NCBI RefSeq assembly: GCF_013624435.2
Contig: NZ_CP061768.1
Span: 806,001-870,000 of the forward strand
From: Nocardioides campestrisoli
GTDB lineage: Bacteria > Actinomycetota > Actinomycetes > Propionibacteriales > Nocardioidaceae
Direction of reading: 5' to 3'
DNA: 64,000 nt
Shown here: positions 36,201 through 43,462 of the stretch, piece after piece
Layout of the letters: the number at the start of each line of letters is the position of its first letter
How positions within the stretch are numbered: the stretch's first letter is position 1
Notes under the pieces: generated by a model
What the model was told of the DNA's origin: nothing
Database searches by the model: none
What the model saw: the letters and a program-made list of their open reading frames with translations, nothing else
Made by a program: the position numbers and the translations under genes

Positions 36201-36474
36201 GCAGCGACTCGACGAGGAACTCGAAGTACTCCACGTGCCCGCCCTGGTACGACGAGACGGCGACGCCCTGCACGTCCTCCTCGAGGGCGGCGTCGACGAC
36301 CTCCTGCACGGAGCGGTTGTGCCCGAGGTGGATCACCTCGCAGCCCTGGCTCTGGAAGATCCGCCGCATGATGTTGATCGAGGCGTCGTGGCCGTCGAAG
36401 AGGCTCGACGCGGTGACCAGGCGGATCGGGTGCTGGGGCACGTGCAGGCCGGACGGGGCGGGCGTGGAGGACAT
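33229..36474 (-). CDS. icmF: Fused isobutyryl-CoA mutase (B12 domain, G-protein chaperone, mutase)
   Basis: This 1081-residue protein is IcmF. Residues about 15-150 bind coenzyme B12 with the lower-ligand motif DGHDASI (His29). Residues about 195-400 are the MeaI-like G-protein with P-loop GTGGSGKSS (Lys211) and an NKFE base motif. About 540 to the end is the mutase barrel (TAGVFPFKR, GTSGVSVATLDDMKVLYDGFDL, EDQGQNTCLFSTEFSLRMM). It interconverts isobutyryl-CoA and n-butyryl-CoA and may also act on isovaleryl/pivalyl-CoA; the GTPase part loads and guards the cofactor. GAAGGTG precedes ATG 36474. A MarR operator-like motif lies 47-60 bases upstream. Confidence 0.92.
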   Translation of the reverse strand: MSSTPAPSGLHVPQHPIRLVTASSLFDGHDASINIMRRIFQSQGCEVIHLGHNRSVQEVVDAALEEDVQGVAVSSYQGGHVEYFEFLVESLRAAGAGHVKVVGGGGGVIVPAEIARLRESGVTIFSPEDGQRLGLVGMINQVVADCDFDPWTVRQVTAEEVLTGDRTAAARALTGAETGQLPADVLARITEAAAARSTPVLGITGTGGSGKSSLTDELVRRFRVDQQDKLRIAVIAVDPTRRKGGGALLGDRIRANSLDGDRIFFRSLATRGAHEVPEHLGDVIACVKAAGFDLVVVETPGIGQGDAAIVPFVDTSLYVMTPEFGAASQLEKIDMLDFADTVAINKFERRGAKDALRDVGRQMVRNREAFGKQPHEMPVFGTSAATFNDDGVTALYQHLRDLLAERGLPVTEGTLPHVDVRHSSGIRQVVPTERVRYLAEITETVRGYHARTEELAEAARRVQRLDIVKGELVKTGDSADNVGGLLEQARKELPHEVADQIEAWPAVVESYSGDEQVVRVRDKEIHTKLTRESLSGNKIPRVALPRYTDHGELVRFWRRENLPGYFPFTAGVFPFKRDGEDPARMFAGEGDPARTNRRFKILSADGEATRLSTAFDSVTLYGRDPDPRPDVYGKVGTSGVSVATLDDMKVLYDGFDLVAPSTSVSMTINGPAPTVLAFFLNTVIDQQVDAFREREGREPDEAEHEQLTAYALANVRGTVQADILKEDQGQNTCLFSTEFSLRMMADIQEWFIAKQVRNFYSVSISGYHIAEAGANPISQLAFTLANGFTYVEAYLARGMDIDDFAPNLSFFFSNGMDPEYSVLGRVARRIWAVAMKEKYGAGERSQKLKYHVQTSGRSLHAQEMDFNDIRTTLQALIAIYDNANSLHTNAFDEAVTTPTEESVRRALAIQLIINREWGLAMNENPLQGSFIIDELTDLVEEAVLREFDSINERGGVLGAMETGYQRGRIQDESMLYEHRKHDGSLPIIGVNTFVRPDSDASPAEVELARATESEKESQLRRVREFQGSHASEAQQALARLKDAAVSGENVFAVLMDAARVCSLQQVTEAFFEVGGQYRRNV

Positions 36475-36520
36475 CGGGGCACCTTCGCAGAGCAGTTCGT
36501 AGGACTTCCTAGCACCTAGA

Positions 36521-36534
36521 TAGTAGGACGCCCA
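36521..36534. promoter_or_regulatory. MarR-type operator upstream of icmF
   Basis: TAGTAGGACGCCCA at 36521-36534 repeats, with one change, the TAGTAGGACGTCCA at 37143-37156. It lies in the promoter region of icmF, 47-60 bases before its ATG. The only shared neighbour is the MarR gene between the two sites. Confidence 0.6.
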
Positions 36535-36576
36535 AGTAATGCTTGGGAAGAGCGGACCGCTACCCACCGGTAGTGC

Positions 36577-37122
36577 TCAGCGCGCGAGGTCGGGGGAGAC
36601 GTCGTCCCCGGCGCCCGCGCGCAGCTCGGCGAGCAGGCGGGTCAGCGCGAGCACGTCCCGGCGCGGCAGGCCGGGCTGCTCGAAGACCTCGGTGTTGAGC
36701 GCGGCCGTCGCCCGCTCGAGCACGTCCCGGCCCTCCTCCGTCAGCGAGGCGAGCACCACCCGGCCGTCGTCGGCGTGCCGGCGGCGTTCGACGTACCCCT
36801 GCTTGACCAGCCGGTCGACCGCGCTGGTGACGCTGGTCGGGTGCACCTGCAGCAGCGACCCGAGGCGGGTCATCGGCAGGGATCCGGAGCGCACGAACGA
36901 GAGCAGGCGCAGCACCTCGAACCGGGCGAAGGAGAGCCCGAGCGGGCGCAGCTGCGCGTCGATCCGCTCCATCAGCAGCTGGTGGACCCGGGCCACCGAG
37001 GTCACCATCGCCATCCCGTCCGCGGCCTCGGACCAGCCGTGGCGCTGCCACTGGGCGTGCGCCTCGCGGATCGGGTCGCGGCCGGCGCCGGGAGGCCCGG
37101 ACGTGGACGCAGGCGAGGTCAT
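36577..37122 (-). CDS. MarR family transcriptional regulator
   Basis: The 181-residue protein has the MarR winged helix: LSFARFEVLRLLSFV, LPMTRLGSLLQVHPTSVTSAVDRLVKQGYVERRRHADDGRVVLASLTEEG (about 60-125). The family binds DNA as a dimer and is released by phenolic or acyl-CoA ligands. It is transcribed toward icmF, 102 bp upstream of it. TAGCGT lies 7 bases before the ATG with no ribosome site, so it is probably leaderless. The TAGTAGGACGTCCA motif overlaps its promoter, which suggests autoregulation plus control of icmF. Confidence 0.87.
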   Translation of the reverse strand: MTSPASTSGPPGAGRDPIREAHAQWQRHGWSEAADGMAMVTSVARVHQLLMERIDAQLRPLGLSFARFEVLRLLSFVRSGSLPMTRLGSLLQVHPTSVTSAVDRLVKQGYVERRRHADDGRVVLASLTEEGRDVLERATAALNTEVFEQPGLPRRDVLALTRLLAELRAGAGDDVSPDLAR

Positions 37123-37142
37123 GGCGCCCACGCTAGCGCACC

Positions 37143-37156
37143 TAGTAGGACGTCCA
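37143..37156. promoter_or_regulatory. MarR-type operator at the MarR gene promoter
   Basis: TAGTAGGACGTCCA contains the perfect palindrome GGACGTCC. It begins 21 bases upstream of the MarR ATG and matches the icmF site at 13 of 14 positions. Confidence 0.6.
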
Positions 37157-37227
37157 GATAGTTCCGGAGGGCGCCCGTTGTCATGCGGACGGCACTCGTG
37201 CTTGCTGCGCTCGCCTAGCGTGGGGCC

Positions 37228-37842
37228 ATGTCCGGATGGCCGCCCGCCTCGCCTGGTCCCTACGTCGAGCGCGGGCCGTCGCGGTTCGACGCGTGGTGGC
37301 GCGCGGGCGCCTGGAGCCTCGGGTTCGTCGCCGTGCTCTGGCTGATCGAGCTCTTCGACGCCGCGACCGGCAACCGGCTCGACGTGGAGGGGATCCGCCC
37401 GGGCTCCAGCGACGGGCTCGCCGGGATCCTGCTGGCCCCGCTGCTGCACGCAGGCTGGGGGCACCTGGTCGCCAACACCGTGCCGCTGCTGGTCCTGGGC
37501 TTCCTGGTCCTGCTCTCGGGGGTGGGGCGGTGGGCGATCGTGACCACGGTGGTGTGGATCGTGGGCGGTCTCGGCACCTGGTTCTTCGGCGCGCCCGGCA
37601 CGGTCCACCTCGGCGCCTCGATCCTGGTCTTCGGCTGGCTGCTCTACCTGCTGGCGCGTGGGTTCTTCACCCGCCGTCCGGGACAGATCGCGCTCGGCGT
37701 CCTGCTCTTCATCCTCTACGGCGGGATGCTCTGGGGCGTGCTCCCCGGGCAGCCCGGCATCTCCTGGCAGGGGCACTTCTTCGGCGCGCTCGGCGGCGTG
37801 ATCGCCGCCTGGGGCCTGCGGTACGAGGACCGTCGTCCCTGA
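37228..37842 (+). CDS. Rhomboid family intramembrane serine protease
   Basis: The 204-residue protein has six predicted membrane segments. Rhomboid landmarks are H79-LVAN83 in the second helix, the active-site Ser131 in HLGASILVFG (GASI instead of the common GASG), and His183 in WQGHFFGALGG. It cleaves membrane proteins within the bilayer; substrates are unknown. TAGCGT ends 6 bases before the ATG and no ribosome site is seen, so the mRNA appears leaderless. It is divergent from the MarR gene and not obviously linked to its metabolic neighbours. Confidence 0.85.
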   Translation: MSGWPPASPGPYVERGPSRFDAWWRAGAWSLGFVAVLWLIELFDAATGNRLDVEGIRPGSSDGLAGILLAPLLHAGWGHLVANTVPLLVLGFLVLLSGVGRWAIVTTVVWIVGGLGTWFFGAPGTVHLGASILVFGWLLYLLARGFFTRRPGQIALGVLLFILYGGMLWGVLPGQPGISWQGHFFGALGGVIAAWGLRYEDRRP

Positions 37843-37908
37843 ACGACTCCGTCGCGCGGCCTGCCCTGGTGCGGCCGAGCCGGGGAGGGGCCGGTTTCGG
37901 CTACTCGT

Positions 37909-37942
37909 CGGTACTGAGTACCGTCGAGCGGTACTGAGTTCC
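37909..37942 (+). promoter_or_regulatory. Tandem GGTACTGAGT operators before the beta-oxidation operon
   Basis: CGGTACTGAGTACCG (palindromic, 37909-37923) and CGGTACTGAGTTCC (37929-37942) lie exactly 20 bp apart, two helical turns. They sit 28-61 bases before the dehydrogenase start. A related TACTGA/CAGTA motif lies before the acyl-CoA dehydrogenase at 63.8 kb. Confidence 0.65.
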
Positions 37943-37969
37943 ACATTTCCCCGAGGAGAGGTTGTCACG

Positions 37970-38812
37970 ATGGAGAAGGTCGGAGTGGTCGGTTGCGGCC
38001 TGATGGGAGCCGGCATCGCCGAGGTCAGCGCCCGCGCCGGGCTCGACGTGGTGGTGGTGGAGTCCTCCGACGCCGCCGCGACCGCCGGGCGGGAGCGCCT
38101 GGAGAAGTCGCTGGCCCGGGCCGAGTCGAAGGGCAAGATCGACTCCGCGGCCGCCGTGATGGACCGGATCCGCGTCGTCACCGACCTCGAGAAGCTGGCG
38201 GACCGGCAGCTGGTGGTGGAGGCGATCGTCGAGGATGAGGACGCCAAGACCGAGCTGTTCCGCACCCTCGACCGGGTGGTCACCGACCCCGAGGCGATCC
38301 TCGCCTCGAACACCTCCTCGATCCCGATCATGAAGCTCGGCGTGGTCACCAACCGCCCGCAGCACGTGATCGGCATCCACTTCTTCAACCCGGTCCCGGT
38401 GCTCCAGTTGGTCGAGCTGGTGCCCAGCCTGTTGACCGCCCCGGAGACCACCCAGCGCAGCCGCGAGTTCGTCGAGGGCGTGCTCGGCAAGCAGGCGATC
38501 GACTGCCAGGACCGCGCCGGGTTCGTGGTCAACGCCCTGCTGATCCCGTTCGTCCTCTCCGCCATCCGGATGCTCGAGTCCGGGTTCGCCACCGCCGAGG
38601 ACATCGACCGCGGTCTGGTGCTCGGCGCCGCCCACCCGCAGGGCCCGCTGGCGCTCGCCGACCTGATCGGCCTGGACACCACCAAGGCCGTCGCGGAGTC
38701 CCTCTACGAGGAGTTCAAGGAGCCGCTGTACGCCGCTCCGCCGCTGCTGGCCAGAATGGTCGACGCCGGCCTGCTCGGGCGCAAGACGGGCCGCGGCTTC
38801 TACACCTACTGA
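37970..38812 (+). CDS. 3-hydroxybutyryl-CoA dehydrogenase (FadB2/PaaH-like)
   Basis: A 280-residue NAD-dependent 3-hydroxyacyl-CoA dehydrogenase: Rossmann motif VGVVGCGLMGAGIAEV (4-19), the catalytic His in IGIHFFNPVPVLQLVEL, and the helical C-terminal dimer domain ending LGRKTGRGFYTY. It oxidises (3S)-hydroxyacyl-CoA, usually short chain, to 3-oxoacyl-CoA. CGAGGAGAGG precedes the ATG. Followed after 87 bp by thiolase and then a crotonase, giving hydration, oxidation and thiolysis in one operon under the tandem palindromes at 37909. Confidence 0.9.
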   Translation: MEKVGVVGCGLMGAGIAEVSARAGLDVVVVESSDAAATAGRERLEKSLARAESKGKIDSAAAVMDRIRVVTDLEKLADRQLVVEAIVEDEDAKTELFRTLDRVVTDPEAILASNTSSIPIMKLGVVTNRPQHVIGIHFFNPVPVLQLVELVPSLLTAPETTQRSREFVEGVLGKQAIDCQDRAGFVVNALLIPFVLSAIRMLESGFATAEDIDRGLVLGAAHPQGPLALADLIGLDTTKAVAESLYEEFKEPLYAAPPLLARMVDAGLLGRKTGRGFYTY

Positions 38813-38899
38813 CGGACCCGCTGACCGACCGGACGACCAGAGGTCGTCCGGTCGGTCCGCTCCACCCGCGTCTCGCCTGAGACCAGCAGAGAGGACCCC

Positions 38900-40078
38900 A
38901 TGAACAACGACAGGATCGTCGTCCTCGACGGTGCCCGGACCCCCATCGGCAGCTTCGGCGGCGTCTTCAAGGACGTGCCCGGCCACGAGCTCGGCGCGAC
39001 CGCCGCCCGCGCGGCGCTGAAGCGCTCCGGCGTCGACGCCGAGAAGATCGAGGAAGTGGTCATGGGGTGCATCGGCCAGGTCGGGCCGGACGCCTACAAC
39101 GCCCGCCGGGTCGCGGTCGCCGCCGGCCTGCCCACCAACGTGCCGGCGTACACGGTCAACCGGCTCTGCGGCTCCGGCCTGCAGGCGGTCTGGTCCGCGG
39201 CGATGGAGATGCGCTGGAACGACCTCGACTTCGCCCTCGCCGGCGGCGACGAGTCGATGAGCCGGATGCCCTTCTACGACTTCGGCGCGCGCAACGGCTA
39301 CCGGCTCGGCAACCGCGAGCTGACCGACGGCACCGTGATGATGCTGACCGACCCGTTCCACGGGATCCACATGGGCGTCACCGCCGAGAACGTCGCGGAG
39401 AAGTACGACGTCTCCCGGCAGCGCCAGGACGAGTTCGCCGCCGAGTCGCAGCGGCGTGCCGCCACCGACGCCGCGCAGTCCGCCTTCGCGGAGGAGATCG
39501 TCCCGGTCGAGGTCGGCGGCCGCCGGCCGTTCACCGTCGAGCAGGACGAGCACCCCAAGCCCGAGACCACCCTGGCCACGCTGGCCGGGCTCCGGCCGGC
39601 GTTCAAGAAGGACGGCTCGGTCACCGCGGGCAACGCCTCGGGGATCAACGACGGCGCCGCCGCGCTGGTGTTGGCCCGGGAGTCCGCGGCCGCCGAGCAC
39701 GGGATGACCGGCCTGGTCTCGATCGAGGCCGTCGCCACCGCGGCCATGGAGCCCGAGCTGATGGGCTACGCCCCGGTGCTGGCGCTGCAGAGCCTGTTCG
39801 AGAAGACCGGCACCACGCCCGGCGACATCGGCGTGGTCGAGCTCAACGAGGCGTTCGCCTCCCAGGCGGTCGCGGTGATCCGCGACGCCGGGCTCAACCC
39901 GGAGAAGGTCAACCCGTACGGCGGCGCGATCGCGCTCGGCCACCCGGTCGGCGCGACCGGCGCGATCCTCACCCTGCGGGTGGCCAAGGACATGGTCCGC
40001 CGTGACCTCGAGCTGGGCATCGTGACCATGTGCATCGGCGGCGGCCAGGCGCTGGCCGCGCTCTTCCGGCGGGTGTGA
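38900..40078 (+). CDS. Acetyl-CoA acyltransferase (thiolase)
   Basis: This 392-residue thiolase has the acyl-accepting Cys90 in NRLCGSGLQAV, the catalytic His348 in ALGHPVGATGA and Cys378 in MCIGGGQ; NASGINDGAAALVLA and LNEAFASQ complete the set. It cleaves 3-oxoacyl-CoA with CoA to acetyl-CoA and a shortened acyl-CoA, or condenses two acetyl-CoA. GAGAGGA lies before the ATG. It ends two bases before the crotonase ATG. Chain-length preference is not visible. Confidence 0.91.
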   Translation: MNNDRIVVLDGARTPIGSFGGVFKDVPGHELGATAARAALKRSGVDAEKIEEVVMGCIGQVGPDAYNARRVAVAAGLPTNVPAYTVNRLCGSGLQAVWSAAMEMRWNDLDFALAGGDESMSRMPFYDFGARNGYRLGNRELTDGTVMMLTDPFHGIHMGVTAENVAEKYDVSRQRQDEFAAESQRRAATDAAQSAFAEEIVPVEVGGRRPFTVEQDEHPKPETTLATLAGLRPAFKKDGSVTAGNASGINDGAAALVLARESAAAEHGMTGLVSIEAVATAAMEPELMGYAPVLALQSLFEKTGTTPGDIGVVELNEAFASQAVAVIRDAGLNPEKVNPYGGAIALGHPVGATGAILTLRVAKDMVRRDLELGIVTMCIGGGQALAALFRRV

Positions 40079-40080
40079 GC

Positions 40081-40833
40081 ATGACCGACCTGGTCACCTA
40101 CGGGGTCCGCGACGGCGTCGCCCACCTCGAGCTCAACCGGCCGGACGCGGCGAACGCGTTCGACCTGCCGACCTCCCACGCCTTCGGCGAGGCGGTCGAC
40201 CGGGCGGCCGCCGACGACGCGGTCCGGGCGGTGCTGCTGACCGGCGCCGGGGCGCGGTTCTGCGCCGGCGGCGACGTCGCCTCGTTCGTCGCCGCGGACG
40301 ACCAGCCGGCGTACCTGCTCGAGCTGGCGCTGCACCTCGACGGGGTGCTGCGGCGGCTGGCGGGGATGCCGAAGCCGGTGGTCTGCGCGGTGCAGGGTGC
40401 GGTGGCCGGCGCCGGGCTGGGCGTGATGCTCAGCTGCGACCTGGTGGTGGCGGCCAAGGGCACGAAGTTCGTCTTCGCCTACCCCGGCATCGGGCTCACC
40501 CCCGACTGCGGCGTCTCCTACCTGCTGCCCCGCGCGATCGGCTCGCACCGGGCGCTGGGATTCGCGCTGAGCGGTAAGCCGATCACCGCGGAGACCGCGC
40601 AGGAGTGGGGGATGGTCACCGAGGTCGCGGAGGACGCGCCCGCGCGGGCCCGCGAGCTGGTCACCGGCCTGGCGGGTGCCGCGGCGGGCGCGCTGGGCGA
40701 CGTACGACGCCTGCTCCGCGCAGGCTGGGAGCTCGACCGGGAGGCGACCGGCGCCGAGGAGGCGCGGACGATCAGCTCGCGGGTCACCGGACCCGAGGCG
40801 CAGGCGCTGATCGAGCGGTTCGTCAGCCGCTGA
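40081..40833 (+). CDS. Enoyl-CoA hydratase/isomerase family protein
   Basis: A 250-residue crotonase-fold protein with the oxyanion loop FCAGGDVASF and GAVAGAGLGVMLSCDLVVAA. The segment that should hold catalytic glutamates reads FAYPGIGLTPDCGVSYLLPRAIG: the first Glu is replaced by Gly and Asp follows, as in several isomerase- or PaaG-like members, so the exact reaction is open. It starts two bases after the thiolase stop. A very long hairpin follows its stop. Confidence 0.83.
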   Translation: MTDLVTYGVRDGVAHLELNRPDAANAFDLPTSHAFGEAVDRAAADDAVRAVLLTGAGARFCAGGDVASFVAADDQPAYLLELALHLDGVLRRLAGMPKPVVCAVQGAVAGAGLGVMLSCDLVVAAKGTKFVFAYPGIGLTPDCGVSYLLPRAIGSHRALGFALSGKPITAETAQEWGMVTEVAEDAPARARELVTGLAGAAAGALGDVRRLLRAGWELDREATGAEEARTISSRVTGPEAQALIERFVSR

Positions 40834-40868
40834 CCCCCTTGCCTGCCCCGGCCCCGCCCTGACCAGCC

Positions 40869-40966
40869 CCCGACCGCCCCTTGTAACGCGCTGTCTAACC
40901 GGCTACCTACCCCCTCCAGTGGGGGTGGGTAGTGGGTTGAACAGCGCGTTACATGGGGCGGTCGGG
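40869..40966 (+). terminator. 98-nt imperfect hairpin between convergent genes
   Basis: Outer arms 40869-40894 and 40941-40966 pair over 26 bp with a single mismatch; core TGTAACGCGCTGT and ACAGCGCGTTACA. The pairing continues inward through 40896-40914 with 40921-40939 to the loop TCCAGT. Three inner positions are G-U compatible on plus-strand RNA but would be A-C on the other strand. It ends the thiolase operon and could also stop the SDR gene from the other side. It may be a mobile or structured-RNA element rather than a plain terminator. Confidence 0.7.
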
Positions 40967-41012
40967 CGGTCGGACGGGCGCGGTACAAGGGGCGGGGCGG
41001 GGGAGCGGCGGG

Positions 41013-41789
41013 CTACTTCGGGGGCATCCTGATGCCGCCGTCCACCCGGACGGTCTCGCCGTTCATGTAGGAGTTGGTCGCGCACTCCACCACCATGCTG
41101 GCCAGCTCGTCGGGCACCCCGAGGCGCTTGGGGAAGAGCACGGACTCGCCGAGCTTGGCCTTGAACGCCTCCGAGGCCTCGCCCTCGCCGTAGATCGGGG
41201 TGTCGATCAGGCCGGGGGCGATGGTGTTGACCCGGACGCCGATCGCGGCGAGGTCGCGGGCCACCGGCAGGGTCATGCCGACCACGCCGCCCTTGGAGGA
41301 GGAGTACGCCGCTTGGCCGATCTGGCCGTCGAACGCGGCGGCGGAGGCCATGTTGACGATCGCGCCGCGCTCGCCGTTCTCCAGCGGCTCGGTGCGGCCC
41401 ATCGCGGTGGCGGCGAGCCGGATCGCGTCGAAGGTGCCGATCAGGTTGATCGCGATCACCTTCTTGTAGGCGTCGAGGTCGTGGGCGGAGTCGTACTCGC
41501 CGTCGCGGCCGACGGTGCGCTGGGCCCAGCCGATGCCGGCGGAGTTGACCAGGACCCGCAGCGGGCCGAGCTCGGTCGCCCGGTCGACGGCGGCCTTGAT
41601 CTGGTCGGTGTCGGTGACGTCGACGTGCACGAAAGCGCCGCCGATCTCAGCGGCGAGTGCCTCGCCGGCGGTGTCGTTGAGGTCGGCGACGACGACGCGC
41701 GCCCCCTCGGCGGCGAGCCGGCGGGCGACGGCGGCGCCGATGCCCGAGGCGCCTCCGGTGACGAGTGCAGATGCTCCGTTGATGTCCAT
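41013..41789 (-). CDS. SDR, type II 3-hydroxyacyl-CoA dehydrogenase-like (paralogue)
   Basis: The 258-residue protein is a close paralogue of the SDR at 12472-13248, same length, same start MDI-GASA and same end [17 protein letters not shown] (11-18), ADLND for NAD, NSAGIG and the catalytic YSSSK are intact. It likely oxidises 3-hydroxyacyl-CoA, perhaps branched. TAGCCT (41802-41797 on the complement) is followed 7 bases later by the ATG without a ribosome site, which suggests a leaderless mRNA. Its tail faces the thiolase operon across the long hairpin. Confidence 0.87.
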   Translation of the reverse strand: MDINGASALVTGGASGIGAAVARRLAAEGARVVVADLNDTAGEALAAEIGGAFVHVDVTDTDQIKAAVDRATELGPLRVLVNSAGIGWAQRTVGRDGEYDSAHDLDAYKKVIAINLIGTFDAIRLAATAMGRTEPLENGERGAIVNMASAAAFDGQIGQAAYSSSKGGVVGMTLPVARDLAAIGVRVNTIAPGLIDTPIYGEGEASEAFKAKLGESVLFPKRLGVPDELASMVVECATNSYMNGETVRVDGGIRMPPK

Positions 41790-41824
41790 GCCCGGCAGGC
41801 TAGTGGTCGCGGGGACCGGCATGC

Positions 41825-42382
41825 TCAGGACGAAGGGAGCACTCCGTCGAGCGCCGCGAGGAACGCCCCGCGGTTGCGGACGTAGAACCGCACCGCGCCG
41901 CCGTCGCGGGTCGGCAGGCTGACGGCGTCCATCCCCCACGGGGTCCCGTACGAGCCACCCAGGTAGCGGAAGGTCGCGCCGCGGGGTCGCGTCGGGCCCG
42001 AGTACGGCACGTGCACGTCGCCCGCCGAGGTGCGGAGCCGCGCCCCCATCGCCGGCTGCTCCCGGTCGACCGCGCGTGCTCCCACGGGATCGAGCTCGGA
42101 GAGCGGCATCCGGTCCCGCCCGACCCGCAGGGTCGACCGGGTCAACGTGAGCCTCCCGTAGAACTCCATCGACCACAGCGTGAGCAGCATGACCCAGATC
42201 GGCACGCCCCAGGCGACGCCGTACGCGAACACCTGGATGAGGAAGTCGCCGATCGAGAGGAAGTCGCCCTCCAGCACGGGAGGCACGAGCGCCACCGCCA
42301 GCAGCGCCGCCCAGGTGCCCCACCAGAGCCATCCCGCCACCGCGCGCCCGCGGTAGACCACCGTGTCCTTGCCTCCCAGCAT
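41825..42382 (-). CDS. Uncharacterised membrane protein with a PH-like C-terminal half
   Basis: The 185-residue protein is not recognised. Two hydrophobic segments (about 16-36 and 48-72, WLWWGTWAALLAVALVPPVL and a second after GDFLIQVF) are followed by a soluble part beginning MEFYGRLTLTRSTLRVGRDRMPLSELD, which reads like the first strands of a bacterial PH domain, and ending in DGGAVRFYVRNRGAFLAALDG. GGGGGAG precedes the ATG. It follows no operon partner closely; the SDR start lies 35 bp downstream in the same direction. Function unknown. Confidence 0.7.
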   Translation of the reverse strand: MLGGKDTVVYRGRAVAGWLWWGTWAALLAVALVPPVLEGDFLSIGDFLIQVFAYGVAWGVPIWVMLLTLWSMEFYGRLTLTRSTLRVGRDRMPLSELDPVGARAVDREQPAMGARLRTSAGDVHVPYSGPTRPRGATFRYLGGSYGTPWGMDAVSLPTRDGGAVRFYVRNRGAFLAALDGVLPSS

Positions 42383-42478
42383 GTGCTCCCCCTCGTCTCG
42401 CGGGGGAGGGTACCGCCGGTGCCTGGGGTCCTCGGCGTTCGGATATCGTGCAAGCCAGGACGCTCGGAAGGTGACGAC

Positions 42479-43450
42479 ATGCGGTACAGGAAGCTGGGCA
42501 GCACGGGCCTCAAGGTCTCGGCCCTGACGCTGGGATGCATGAGCTGGGGCGACCCGAGCCGCGGGGGACACCCGTGGGTGATGGACGAGGACGCCGCGCG
42601 GCCGATCGTCCGGGCCGCGCTCGAGGGCGGCATCACCGTCTTCGACACCGCCAACGTCTACTCCGGCGGCAGCAGCGAGGAGATCACCGGCCGGCTGCTC
42701 AAGGAGATGGCTCCCCGCGACGAGGTGGTCATCGCCACCAAGGTGCACGGCCGGATGGGACCGGGCCCGACCGGCTCCGGGCTCTCCCGCACGGCGATCA
42801 TGACCCAGATCGACGCCAGCCTGCGCCGGCTCGGGGTCGACCACGTCGACCTCTACCAGATCCACCGGTGGGACCCGACGACGCCGATCGAGGAGACCAT
42901 GGAGGCGCTGCACGACGTGGTGAAGGCCGGCAAGGTCCGCTACCTCGGGGCCTCGTCGATGTACGCCTGGCAGTTCGCCAAGGCCCAGCACGCCGCCGAC
43001 CTCGGCGGGTGGACCCGCTTCGTCTCGATGCAGAACCACTACAACCTGATCTACCGCGAGGAGGAGCGGGAGATGCTCCCGCTCTGCGAGGACATGGGTG
43101 TCGGGGTGATCCCGTGGAGCCCGCTGGCCCGCGGGCGGCTGACCCGCGACTGGGACGCCGAGACCGCCCGCCTCCAGACCGACGAGTTCGGCTCCACTCT
43201 CTACCGCGACGGGGACAAGGCGATCGTCGACGCGGTCGCGTCCGTGGCCGAGCGGCGGGGGATCCCGCGGGCGCAGGTCGCGCTCGCCTGGCTCTCCTCG
43301 AAGCCGGTCGTGACCTCCCCGATCGTCGGGGTGACCAAGCCCCAGCACCTCAGCGACGCGCTGGCGTCGCTGGAGGTCGAGCTGACCGACGACGAGGTCG
43401 CCGAGCTCGAGCGCGGGTACGAGCCGCACGCGGTCGCCGGTCACCGCTGA
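42479..43450 (+). CDS. Aldo/keto reductase (Kv-beta/YghZ-like)
   Basis: A 323-residue TIM-barrel reductase. It has the cofactor-site start RKLGSTGLKVSALTLGCMSWG, the catalytic Asp/Tyr in DTANVYSGGSSEEI, Lys in IATKVHGRMG, and YQIHRWDPTTPIEETMEAL. NADPH-dependent reduction of aldehydes or ketones is expected; this subgroup resembles potassium-channel beta subunits and bacterial AKRs. GGAAGG lies before the ATG. It is divergent from the membrane protein gene and convergent with the DUF4386 gene. Confidence 0.88.
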   Translation: MRYRKLGSTGLKVSALTLGCMSWGDPSRGGHPWVMDEDAARPIVRAALEGGITVFDTANVYSGGSSEEITGRLLKEMAPRDEVVIATKVHGRMGPGPTGSGLSRTAIMTQIDASLRRLGVDHVDLYQIHRWDPTTPIEETMEALHDVVKAGKVRYLGASSMYAWQFAKAQHAADLGGWTRFVSMQNHYNLIYREEEREMLPLCEDMGVGVIPWSPLARGRLTRDWDAETARLQTDEFGSTLYRDGDKAIVDAVASVAERRGIPRAQVALAWLSSKPVVTSPIVGVTKPQHLSDALASLEVELTDDEVAELERGYEPHAVAGHR

Positions 43451-43462
43451 GGGCTCCGCGGC

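Noticed and set aside
33388..36519. A 1043-codon open frame opposite icmF
   Set aside because: Antisense shadow of a strongly conserved gene; low-complexity Val/Glu/His-rich product and no ribosome site.
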